NCBI GenBank assembly: GCA_964633115.1
Contig: CAZWEO010000015.1
Location: 4,003 to 68,002 of the forward strand
Source: B30-G6 sp964633115
GTDB lineage: Bacteria; Desulfobacterota; Desulfobacteria; Desulfobacterales; B30-G6
Reading direction: 5' to 3'
Length of the DNA: 64,000 bases
Shown here: piece by piece, positions 16,604 to 24,947 of the stretch
Position numbering within the stretch: the first letter of the stretch is position 1
Layout of the letters: the number at the start of each line of letters is the position of its first letter
The notes under the pieces: model-generated
The model's input: only the letters and a program-made list of their open reading frames with translations
What the model was told of the DNA's origin: nothing
Database searches by the model: none
Made by a program: the position numbers and the translations under genes

Positions 16604-19600
16604 TTACGAATCCATCAGCTTAAAAGTATACTTCCTATCATACTCAATAATCTCGGGACGACTACGTACCAAAATAGTCAGCTTTTCTTCTTTGGGTATA
16701 GCACCATCTTCCTTTTCAACCATGAGTTTAAGCTCTTCACGGCTGACTTCAAAATGATAACGATCTCCTCTGATAAGAACGCTGAACTTAAGAGATTCCC
16801 ATTCTGCTGGCAAATTGGGATTGATCGAAATTTTACCCCCATACCAATTGAGGCCTGCAAAGTTTGTTATGACCCCCTTCAAACAACCACCCATTACGCC
16901 GAGATGAATACCCTCTGCAGTTGTACCCCCCTGAATATCAGACAAATCACTGATAAGGGCCAGCCTGAAAAAGTCCCAGCTATCAGCCGTTCTACCAGCG
17001 TTGGCCAGCACCATCGCATGGGCAATAAAACTCAGCGTAGAACCGTGAGATGTGCGCGGCAAATGATGGTTAAGATTTTTCAGCAAATGATCCTCTGGCA
17101 ATTCATATCCCATCATCCTTACAACCCGCTTTAATTCATCCGGTCCCAGATTATAATAAGCCATCAAGGCGTCTGCTTGTTTTTGGATCTGATAATCATC
17201 AGGGTCCATACCCACCGCTCGAATGCGGCGGTCAGCTCTCCCTTGGTTGTATACCATTGAATACAGATCTTGCTCCTCGCCACCATGCATTACTTTCAAG
17301 CCTTTAACTTCATCTGGACCCTTCAGATTAAACCACTCGGAGTGATTGGCGATTGCCCCATCTGTATTAAGATTAAGTGAAAGATTTTGGCGAATTTTGC
17401 GCCAATGCTCGTAGGCGTCCTCCATCTCTCTCGCGCTAATCCCCATTTTTTGGTAAGCTTCTTCAAGATCAGCAGGGCTAGCAGCCTTAACCTCCGCCAC
17501 CAGATGTTCAACTCTCTCAAGGATCCAGGCAAGCATTATATTGGTATAGGCGTTATCCTTGACACCCCTTTTCCCCTGACCCTCATGGAATTCGTTTGGT
17601 CCCATAACCCCGTCAATTGAATATTTGCCGGTTGACGCATCAAGTGCACACATGCTGGAGAAAAAGCGACAAATTTCAAGAACCATTTCCGTACCCCTGC
17701 TTCTGAACTGCACATCCACGGTTGTCTCCAAAAAATCAATTACATTGTAGGCAATTGCCAGAGAGACATGACGCTGACGGCAGCTATTGTCTGGATCCCA
17801 TTTTCCGGATACCGGATTGAAGCGCGTAACCTGAGTCTGTTCATCTCCTTCAATGCCTGCCTGCCAAGGATACATGGCACCTTGAAAATTGTTTTCCCGG
17901 GCCGCCTTGCGGGCCTCTTTGAGCCCATTGTAACGATGTCCCAGAAGAGATCTGGTCACCAATGGATTTTGAAGGGAAATTCCAGGATAATACAGAATAT
18001 CATCCCAGAACTCATGGCCCCGGTAAGTTTCCCCGGTAAGACCCCGCGGGCCTATGCCGCCGTCGTTGTGTTCTGAACCCATAACAAACAGATGGTAGGT
18101 AGCGAGGTTCAAGGCTTGCTGTCCCAGCCGATCTCCCACTATTCCTATACCAGCTTTACCCCAAATCTCGGCCCATTTAGCTGCAGAGAATTCAAGCACT
18201 TTCGAAAAGGAAATAACATCCGCGACTGTGCCTTGAGCCTTATCCAGCGTTCCGGACTTTCCAACACTGTCCTTATCGGTGTGCAGGCCGACTAGCTTAT
18301 GCACAAAAAGCTTCTGCCCCTGTTCCACTTTCTGACTGAAATACGTATCTACGCGACGATCAGCCGTCGCTACCTCGAAAGTCGGTTTTAGTTGTTTGCC
18401 CTCAAGCTCAGTAATAATTCGTGCAGTCGCCGTTATTTCCGCCGGTTTCAGGTCTTTGCCCGGCACCTGAGATGGATTCGTTTGCACCCTGACAAAAGAG
18501 GTCCCGTTTTCCTTTCCACCTTCTGCAATTCTCTTTAAATGTCGCTGATCAAGCTTGGCATAACGCGCAACGCCGTCATTGATATGATCGGCATGCAGAC
18601 CTGTCTTAACGGTAATCACACCGGAATAATTAATCGGGGTAACACGATATTCCACGGCAGCCAGGTGTTTGTCCGCCATACTGACACAATGCCGTGCCTT
18701 AACTTCAGTTTCCGCTCCATTCTGACTACGAAAACACAGTGTTCGGGTAAAACAACCGTTTCTGAAATCAAGCTCCTTCTCATAGCTCAAAAGTTGTGTT
18801 TCATGCGGTTTAAACCAATCATTATCATCAAATTTAAAAGTGACTGGAAGCCAATTTATACAGTTTACCAAGTCCTCATTATAAACTGGCTGCCCATCAA
18901 TTAAGGATTTACGGGTATTGCGAATGGTTGAGAAATAAGTCCCGGCATATCCCCACGAATCTGCCCTTTGCTCCTCTTCATAATCTGCTCCTCTTGTACA
19001 GAAATAGCCATTTCCAACCGCTTGCAATGCCTGTTCTGCCCTGAACCTGGCCTTTAACAACTCCGGATCCGCCTCCGGATCCCTTTCCATGGGAGTCCCG
19101 ATATATACCAGTCTCTGGCCAGTTTCCTGAAGCTTTTCCTTATACCAGCTATTCATTTCCTGGAGAGGGTTTGGCATATCCCCTATATCCGTTAGTACAA
19201 TATCAGCCCCATTTTTTCTTAATTCTTGTTGGTTACCGGCACGCGCAAGGCCAACCACCAGCCCGAAATTACCCTGCCGGCCTGCTTCGACGCCTGAAAT
19301 TGCATCTTCAAAAACGATTGATCTATGCACAGGCACGCCCATCCTTTGAGCTGCTTCCACAAAAATATCTGGCGCCGGTTTTCCGTTCAGTCCCATTTCT
19401 TCTCGGACAATGCCATCAACAATTAAATGTTCGTCGAATAAATCAAACAAGCCGGCCTTTTTAAGAATTTTTTTGGCATTCTTACTTGACGACGCAACCG
19501 CAACGTTGACGCCTAGTTCTTTTGCATCTTTTATCATATCAATCGTATGCTGAAATTTAACTATTTCAACGGAATCATCATTAAGCCTGTCATTAATCCA

Positions 19601-20242
19601 GGCATCTTTGATATCTCCGACCTTGCGAACAATTATGATCCCCAGCTCTAAAGGTCTGCTTGCAAGTAGTTTAAGAAACATATCAAGATGGCCAGAATTC
19701 ATTGCGCAATGATCAAATAGCTCGGCAAGCTTTAAAGGATCATTAACGCGCTGCGCTGTCATTGTTTCTAAGTCATCAAGGGTTGTTGCTTGAGACAGGG
19801 GCTCCGTATTCTCTTTTATTTTCGAGGTAATAAATTTAATAAAGGCCGAAGAGCCCATGTGGCCGGCTGACTCATCCTGTACTTGACCAACCACCTTAGC
19901 TATAAGACTATCATCTCCGGCTCCCAAAGATTCGACAAAAGCACGAACACCATCATAGCGAGGTTTGCCGTCCACATAATCCAAATAATGCTTTTTGCTA
20001 AATTCCTCAGGTGCATCTGGAGGAAGCAATTTGCTTTCCTGAAGCGCATTTATCAGTTTATCAAATGTTTCCTTCCACCCGTCAAAATGCAATTTCTCAG
20101 TTGAAGTTATAACGCCATCAAGATCAAAAATAAGGGCGTCGAACTCATATGGTTGCATGGATGGGTTTAAATGGGCTTTTTCAACTGGAGCGCCTTTCGC
20201 CCTAATTTTAGAACTAGCTTTTTTATGGTTTTCCGGTTCCAT
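16604..20242 (-). CDS. Fused beta-phosphoglucomutase (HAD) / glycoside hydrolase family 65 disaccharide phosphorylase
   Basis: A 1212-residue two-domain enzyme. Residues of about 30-370 form a HAD domain of the beta-phosphoglucomutase type, with nucleophile motif FDLDGVITSTEKLHFDGW, motif II in VAVASSSKNAKKIL and the GRQGNFGLVVGLARAGN end. From about residue 380 a GH65 phosphorylase follows, with RFRAEQALQAVGNGYFCTRG, the WD-type entry segment RGHEFWDDILYYPG, catalytic Glu in GVMGPNEFHEG (about residue 884) and phosphate-site motif TSHGSTLS (about 1065). Such enzymes phosphorolyse maltose, trehalose or kojibiose to beta-glucose-1-phosphate, which the fused mutase turns into glucose-6-phosphate. 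The ATG at 20242 has GAAGGG upstream; an upstream TTG is less likely. It is downstream of, and probably co-transcribed with, a HAD phosphatase. The exact disaccharide is not determined. Confidence 0.9.
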   Translation of the reverse strand: MEPENHKKASSKIRAKGAPVEKAHLNPSMQPYEFDALIFDLDGVITSTEKLHFDGWKETFDKLINALQESKLLPPDAPEEFSKKHYLDYVDGKPRYDGVRAFVESLGAGDDSLIAKVVGQVQDESAGHMGSSAFIKFITSKIKENTEPLSQATTLDDLETMTAQRVNDPLKLAELFDHCAMNSGHLDMFLKLLASRPLELGIIIVRKVGDIKDAWINDRLNDDSVEIVKFQHTIDMIKDAKELGVNVAVASSSKNAKKILKKAGLFDLFDEHLIVDGIVREEMGLNGKPAPDIFVEAAQRMGVPVHRSIVFEDAISGVEAGRQGNFGLVVGLARAGNQQELRKNGADIVLTDIGDMPNPLQEMNSWYKEKLQETGQRLVYIGTPMERDPEADPELLKARFRAEQALQAVGNGYFCTRGADYEEEQRADSWGYAGTYFSTIRNTRKSLIDGQPVYNEDLVNCINWLPVTFKFDDNDWFKPHETQLLSYEKELDFRNGCFTRTLCFRSQNGAETEVKARHCVSMADKHLAAVEYRVTPINYSGVITVKTGLHADHINDGVARYAKLDQRHLKRIAEGGKENGTSFVRVQTNPSQVPGKDLKPAEITATARIITELEGKQLKPTFEVATADRRVDTYFSQKVEQGQKLFVHKLVGLHTDKDSVGKSGTLDKAQGTVADVISFSKVLEFSAAKWAEIWGKAGIGIVGDRLGQQALNLATYHLFVMGSEHNDGGIGPRGLTGETYRGHEFWDDILYYPGISLQNPLVTRSLLGHRYNGLKEARKAARENNFQGAMYPWQAGIEGDEQTQVTRFNPVSGKWDPDNSCRQRHVSLAIAYNVIDFLETTVDVQFRSRGTEMVLEICRFFSSMCALDASTGKYSIDGVMGPNEFHEGQGKRGVKDNAYTNIMLAWILERVEHLVAEVKAASPADLEEAYQKMGISAREMEDAYEHWRKIRQNLSLNLNTDGAIANHSEWFNLKGPDEVKGLKVMHGGEEQDLYSMVYNQGRADRRIRAVGMDPDDYQIQKQADALMAYYNLGPDELKRVVRMMGYELPEDHLLKNLNHHLPRTSHGSTLSFIAHAMVLANAGRTADSWDFFRLALISDLSDIQGGTTAEGIHLGVMGGCLKGVITNFAGLNWYGGKISINPNLPAEWESLKFSVLIRGDRYHFEVSREELKLMVEKEDGAIPKEEKLTILVRSRPEIIEYDRKYTFKLMDS

Positions 20243-20328
20243 AAATTTACCCTTCAAAATTTCTAATTTAAAATTGGGCCTGAATTGCCTGACATGGAGG
20301 TAGATAAATAGATAATCCCATCAGTCTT

Positions 20329-21069
20329 TTATAAGCGCTCAATAATAAATGGAAGCAATTCCCTAAAATCCACCCCCATTTCATCGGCCTCCCGTCGAGA
20401 ATCGCCGGCATCATAAGAAAGACCGTGGAATCGATTAATCTTGATCTGCTGCTCCCGACAATATGCTTTCAGGGAAGGCTTGGCCATACTGGCGATACGT
20501 GTTGCCTGCTGGTCAGCGGCCCATTTGAAATGGGGGCCATCCCCGCCACTGTCCCCTACCACAATGATGTTTTGTGGTGCTATCTGAAATTGTTTGGCTG
20601 CTTTTTCGGTGTTGACGGGTTTGTCTGTAATTTCTTGCAAGGCATAATAGACATAAGAATCACCATCATTCCCGAAATTGATTTCCGGGTGGGCCGATAA
20701 TGCCGTTGGACACGGAAGCAACTTTTTAGCAATAGCCCGCTCAAAATATCCCTGCGAACCCGTGGTGTTGATCATAAAAAGGATATTTTTAGAAAGACAG
20801 GCTTCAATTAGCTCGGGTACGCCGGTATAGTGCTTAAAACTAGCATCCAGATAAGCATCCATCTGTTCTTGGCTTATTGGCGCCGGTAGAAGCCTTTGGC
20901 AGCGCTGCATGGCATCCCCCAAAGTAATCTGATTACTGGTATATTGGCGAAAAATAGCGGACAGATCCGATTCTAGCTGTGGATAGACATAGGCCATGAA
21001 ATCAAATGGGCCATTAGGTGACAGGCATTCACTCCAGTCCGATGATATGAGGCCGCGGTAACTGCCCAT
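20329..21069 (-). CDS. HAD-superfamily hydrolase/phosphatase
   Basis: A 246-residue HAD-fold protein. Motif I appears as SSDWSECLSPNGPFD, with Ser where the general-acid Asp usually sits. Motif II is INTTGSQG, the conserved lysine region follows near ADNTEKAAK-like VNTEKAAKQ, and motif IV is VVGDSGGDGPHF. It resembles small-molecule phosphatases of the phosphoserine-phosphatase-like group. It sits 86 bp upstream of the phosphorylase/mutase fusion on the same strand, so it could act in the same sugar-phosphate pathway, for example dephosphorylating a sugar phosphate or trehalose phosphate. The substrate is unknown. The atypical motif I makes full phosphatase activity less certain. Confidence 0.75.
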   Translation of the reverse strand: MGSYRGLISSDWSECLSPNGPFDFMAYVYPQLESDLSAIFRQYTSNQITLGDAMQRCQRLLPAPISQEQMDAYLDASFKHYTGVPELIEACLSKNILFMINTTGSQGYFERAIAKKLLPCPTALSAHPEINFGNDGDSYVYYALQEITDKPVNTEKAAKQFQIAPQNIIVVGDSGGDGPHFKWAADQQATRIASMAKPSLKAYCREQQIKINRFHGLSYDAGDSRREADEMGVDFRELLPFIIERL

Positions 21070-21134
21070 ATACTTCTATCCTCTTCTAAATGCGTTTCTT
21101 ATTCTTGATTCTATGCTTTCATTATATCTAAGTA

Positions 21135-21276
21135 GGGTTCAAGGATTCGAGGGTTCCAGGGGTCAAGGGACTGCGGGTTGCGGGTTTCGAGTATCGAGTT
21201 GCTACACGTATCATGTAACGCGCAACCCGAAACTCGGAATCACTCGAACCCTGGAATCCTTGGATCCTCGAATCCT
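21135..21276. repeat. Word-like palindromic intergenic repeat (families A and B)
   Basis: A 142-bp block with outer arms sharing AGGATTCGAGG and GTTCCAGGG-type words (family B) and inner arms sharing GGGTTGCG and GTTTCGAG words (family A). The two halves are imperfect inverted copies and can form a long hairpin. Related words recur at 54731-54771, 58936-58970 and 60238-60328, always between genes. Confidence 0.6.
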
Positions 21277-21339
21277 GTAGTTCACAATTGCAACAGGAAC
21301 GATACAGATTTGTTATCCAAATACTGTTAATAGAAGCAG

Positions 21340-22134
21340 TTACGCCCCTTTAAACTTTGGCTGTCGTTTTTCAAGAAAAGCAGTCTGCCCTTCCTTGAGA
21401 TCTTGGCTATTGATGGCTGCCTGCACAAGCGCGTCGGCCTTCTGTTGGCTGGTGGGATCCAGTTTTTGCAAGTCTGCAATTAGATTCAGGATCTGTTTCA
21501 TCCCTTTTAAGGCCAGGGGTGCATTTTGGGCTATCTCATGAGCCAACGCATAGGTTACGGTTTTAAGCTTTTCCCGCGGAACCAGATCATCCACCAACCC
21601 CATGTTTTTGAGAGCTTTAGCCTTATAACGCCGGGCTGTGAAAAACATTTCCTTGGTATGTTGCCAGCCGATGACGCGGATGAACCGCTGCAGCCCTTCC
21701 GGAAAATAAACCATGCCCAAGCGTGCGGGCACCATCCCCATCTGGATGTCCTCAACCGCGATACGAAAATCGCAGGCAACGGCCAGATCGCACGCCCCGC
21801 CAAAGGCATAGCCATTTAACATGGCGATGACCGGATACGGAAAACTGATAATGCTATCCATAGCCAGATCAAAGGGGCTTTTTTTGTCTAATATGGCTTG
21901 CTGTTCCGCCGATACATTTGTGGGGATAGCAGATATGTCATATCCTGAAGAAAATGCATGCTCTCCAGCGCCATGAATGATCACTGTACGTGTATCTTCA
22001 TTCTCTGCATTCTTTAAAGTCTCATATATCTGAATCAGCATCTCCGGTGTTAGCGCATTGCGCTTTTCCGGTCGATTTAAAACCAAAGTTAAAATCTTAT
22101 CTTTATGCTCTACCAGCAGGGATTTGTTAGCCAT
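21340..22134 (-). CDS. Enoyl-CoA hydratase/isomerase family protein
   Basis: A 264-residue crotonase-fold protein. The N-terminal LTLVLNRPEKRNALTPEML, the oxyanion-hole segments HAFSSGYDIS and GYAFGGACDLAVACDFRIA, and the C-terminal TAFLEKRQPKFKG are family hallmarks. The position after the second oxyanion glycine reads MVPARLGMVYFPEG, so the usual catalytic Glu pair of classical hydratases is not evident and the reaction may be hydration, isomerisation or thioester cleavage. It is a single gene on the minus strand, divergent from the acyl-CoA ligase subunit at 22343, and both probably serve acyl-CoA metabolism. Confidence 0.85.
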   Translation of the reverse strand: MANKSLLVEHKDKILTLVLNRPEKRNALTPEMLIQIYETLKNAENEDTRTVIIHGAGEHAFSSGYDISAIPTNVSAEQQAILDKKSPFDLAMDSIISFPYPVIAMLNGYAFGGACDLAVACDFRIAVEDIQMGMVPARLGMVYFPEGLQRFIRVIGWQHTKEMFFTARRYKAKALKNMGLVDDLVPREKLKTVTYALAHEIAQNAPLALKGMKQILNLIADLQKLDPTSQQKADALVQAAINSQDLKEGQTAFLEKRQPKFKGA

Positions 22135-22342
22135 GGTTTTATTTCCAATTTAGCATGAATTCATTGAAATATTCCCAATAGATGTACCGATATGTTTAAT
22201 TGCAACCGACTTTAAATTATAGACTATAGAGATTGGCAGGAATTTCTGTCAAGGAAAAGCATCCGAAATCTATTGACGCATGCTTATTGATTGGCATAAA
22301 CATCACCAAAAAATTAGAACAATTTTTTGGTAAGGAATTACT

Positions 22343-23716
22343 ATGGACTTTTTTTTCACCCCCCAAGGCATCGCCGTTATTGGTGCCACTGCCAATAAGC
22401 TCAAAGGGGGATATCATATATTAAAAAATCTGCTCACCGGGTTCAAGGGCGGTATCTACCCGGTCAACCCTCGCTACAGCGAAATCGATGGATTCACCTG
22501 CTATGCGTCAGTGAAAGATGTTCCTGATCCCGTAGATTTGGCCATCGTATTTGTACCGGCTGCGATTGCCGTGGCTGCAGTTCGAGAATGTGCTCACCGC
22601 GGTATCAAGGGTGTGATGATCCAATCTGCCGGTTTTGCGGAAACCGGTGATACCGGCCGTGCCTTACAAGCCGAACTTCTTGCTATCAAGGCAGAATTTG
22701 GTATTCGAATTTGGGGACCCAACTGCATGGGACTTGTGGATGCCGTCAACGGACATATATTTTCCTTTGTACTAAATAGCATCTGGGATGACGGATTGAT
22801 CCCTGGAAATGTCTCCCTGATTGTTCAAAGCGGTATGTTGTCTGCCGGATTTCTGATCGATACCGTAAGCCATGGCACCATGGGTATCAGCAAGGCTTGC
22901 TCTCTGGGCAACAAAGCCGATATCAACGAATGCGACATCTTGGAATACTTGATTGTTGATCCCCAGACTGAGGCAATCGGCGCCTATCTGGAATCGATAA
23001 CCGATGGCCCTCGATTTTTGGAAGCCTGTAGACAAAGCCGCAAACCGATTGTGATCCTCAAAGGGGGTAAAAGCCAAAGGGGTGCCCAAGCCGCAATGAG
23101 CCATACCGCCAGCCTGGCCGGGGATGCCGACGTTATCCGGGGTGCTCTGATCCAGGTCGGGGTAACCGAAGCCAATGATTTCAAACAGATGCTGGATCTG
23201 TGTCGGACCCGGGCTCGGTATGACCAAATTCCATCCGATAACAATGGACGTATCGCCATTTTGACTTATAGCGGGGGTGCCGGCATTGTGTCGGCTGACT
23301 TTGTGGATCAAATGGGGCTGGCAGTGGCGGATTTATCTTCAGAAACCCTTGAGAAACTGGCAACGGTATACCCGCAATGGATGCCGCCGGCAAATCCAGT
23401 GGATTTCTGGCCGGCCATTGAAAAAAACGGTCCTGATAAGGTTTATCAAACTGCCTTTGAAGCGGTATGCAGTGATCCGGGTGTGGATGCGGTGCTATTT
23501 CATATCTTTATCGGTGGCTTTGTGCAATCAATGGACATCGCCCCCCTTGCGCACATCGCCAAGAAACATGACAAGCCGCTTTTCATTTGGCTTTTGGGCA
23601 ACCGCCAGGATGCTCACAAATTTCAACTGCATGCCCATGAACACGGCGTTCCAGTTTTCAGAGAACTCAAGCGCGCCGTTGAGTGCATGTCGGCCATATT
23701 TAGAGCGAGGCCTTAA
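22343..23716 (+). CDS. Acetate/acyl-CoA ligase (ADP-forming), alpha subunit
   Basis: A 457-residue CoA-binding/succinyl-CoA synthetase-like protein corresponding to the alpha subunit of ADP-forming acyl-CoA synthetases, which make ATP from an acyl-CoA or activate an acid. The N-terminal CoA-binding domain has IAVIGATANKLKGGYHILKN and VNPRYSEIDGF, the middle shows WGPNCMGLVDAVNG, and AAMSHTASLAGDADV carries the phosphorylatable histidine. The domain order is complete, but no ATP-grasp beta subunit is adjacent, so the partner must be elsewhere. The start is at ATG 22343 following TAAGGA. Confidence 0.88.
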   Translation: MDFFFTPQGIAVIGATANKLKGGYHILKNLLTGFKGGIYPVNPRYSEIDGFTCYASVKDVPDPVDLAIVFVPAAIAVAAVRECAHRGIKGVMIQSAGFAETGDTGRALQAELLAIKAEFGIRIWGPNCMGLVDAVNGHIFSFVLNSIWDDGLIPGNVSLIVQSGMLSAGFLIDTVSHGTMGISKACSLGNKADINECDILEYLIVDPQTEAIGAYLESITDGPRFLEACRQSRKPIVILKGGKSQRGAQAAMSHTASLAGDADVIRGALIQVGVTEANDFKQMLDLCRTRARYDQIPSDNNGRIAILTYSGGAGIVSADFVDQMGLAVADLSSETLEKLATVYPQWMPPANPVDFWPAIEKNGPDKVYQTAFEAVCSDPGVDAVLFHIFIGGFVQSMDIAPLAHIAKKHDKPLFIWLLGNRQDAHKFQLHAHEHGVPVFRELKRAVECMSAIFRARP

Positions 23717-23846
23717 ATAGGGCCGACACCTTGACACTCACTTCAATCTCTTCTATATCGTAATCTCAAATGGTTAAGGATAATTAACCTGCTATTCAAT
23801 GGCGTTTCGGTAGCCCTTCTACCGCCGATGCGACTCACGGTTTAAA

Positions 23847-24947
23847 ATGAATACCTTTATAAGAGTCTCTGGAGCGTTCCTCGTACTATTCCTGTTCTAT
23901 GCCTGTTCTCCTCCTCCAGAGAGCACAAACACGGCAGACCCAGCGCCCACGCCGGTTCGTGTTATGGAAATCCAACCAGTCCAACTACCCATGGTTGTTG
24001 AGGTGGTGGGTCGATTGACACCCAACCGGGAAGTGACCCTCGCCGCCGAGGTAGGTGGAATCGTCACTAACTATGCTGCCGATATTGGTGATCGGGTCCA
24101 AAAAAGGAACGTCATCGTCCGTCTGGATCCCAGTGACCACCAACTGGCACTGAAGGAAGCTGAAGCCAATTTTGCTGTGGCACAAACCCGGTTGGACCTG
24201 GCCCTAAAAGCCTATGACCGCGCCAAGAGTCTATTGCCACGAGAAGTAATTACACAGGATACCTTTGACAATGCGGAAGCAGAATATCTGTCGGCCCAGG
24301 CCTCGGTGAAACGGGTGAAAGTGCTGGTGGATATCGCCAAGACGCAACTTTCCAAGACACGGATTCGGGCACCTTTCAACGGCCAAATCGCAGCTCGAAT
24401 GATCGAGACCGGCCAACTGATCAGCGCGGGTCAGGCATTGATGAAAATTATCGATCCCAACCCCATGCGGGTCAAAATCTGGTTGTCCGAAAATGATTAT
24501 GTACGTCTGGATAAAAGCGATAGTGTTTCGATAGTCATGGAGGCCTATCCTGAAGAAGTATTCACAGGAAAAATCGACCGCATCGATATTGCCGCGGACG
24601 AGAGAACCAACACATTCTGCATTGAAATTTTCATAGACAATCCCAACCTGGCCTTCAAAGCAGGCATGACCGCCAAGGTGCGTATTATCACGTCTACGAT
24701 ACCCAGCGCCATCCTAATACCCCAGAGTACGGTTCTGTATCGATCGGACCGCGAGGAAGTCTTCATCATTGGTGCGGACAATCGCGCCGTCCTGCGTAAG
24801 GTCAAACTGGGTCTGTCCTTAGACGAGCGGATTGAGGTCCGTGAAGGCCTTGCAGCAGGCGATCAATTGGTTATCACCGGCGGTCAGTACCTCAAGCCGG
24901 GGGACAAGATTCTAATTTCGGCTTTTAATCAGGCCGAGGTCCAATGA
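23847..24947 (+). CDS. RND efflux periplasmic adaptor (membrane fusion) lipoprotein
   Basis: A 366-residue AcrA/MexA-type adaptor. The N-terminus is a lipoprotein signal (LFLFYACSPPP, lipid attachment at Cys20). Then come the first biotinyl-lipoyl half ANREVTL-like TPNREVTLAAEVGGIV, a coiled-coil hairpin at about residues 90-165 (EAEANFAVAQTRLDLALKAY), the second lipoyl half RIRAPFNGQIAARMIETGQL and the beta-barrel domain. It bridges the inner-membrane pump to an outer-membrane channel. Its stop overlaps the permease start by 4 bp (ATGA), so they are translationally coupled. No TolC-type gene lies nearby. Confidence 0.92.
   Translation: MNTFIRVSGAFLVLFLFYACSPPPESTNTADPAPTPVRVMEIQPVQLPMVVEVVGRLTPNREVTLAAEVGGIVTNYAADIGDRVQKRNVIVRLDPSDHQLALKEAEANFAVAQTRLDLALKAYDRAKSLLPREVITQDTFDNAEAEYLSAQASVKRVKVLVDIAKTQLSKTRIRAPFNGQIAARMIETGQLISAGQALMKIIDPNPMRVKIWLSENDYVRLDKSDSVSIVMEAYPEEVFTGKIDRIDIAADERTNTFCIEIFIDNPNLAFKAGMTAKVRIITSTIPSAILIPQSTVLYRSDREEVFIIGADNRAVLRKVKLGLSLDERIEVREGLAAGDQLVITGGQYLKPGDKILISAFNQAEVQ

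Noticed and set aside
16508..17134. 208-codon plus-strand frame
   Set aside because: Antisense to the well-supported phosphorylase fusion gene and with no family features.
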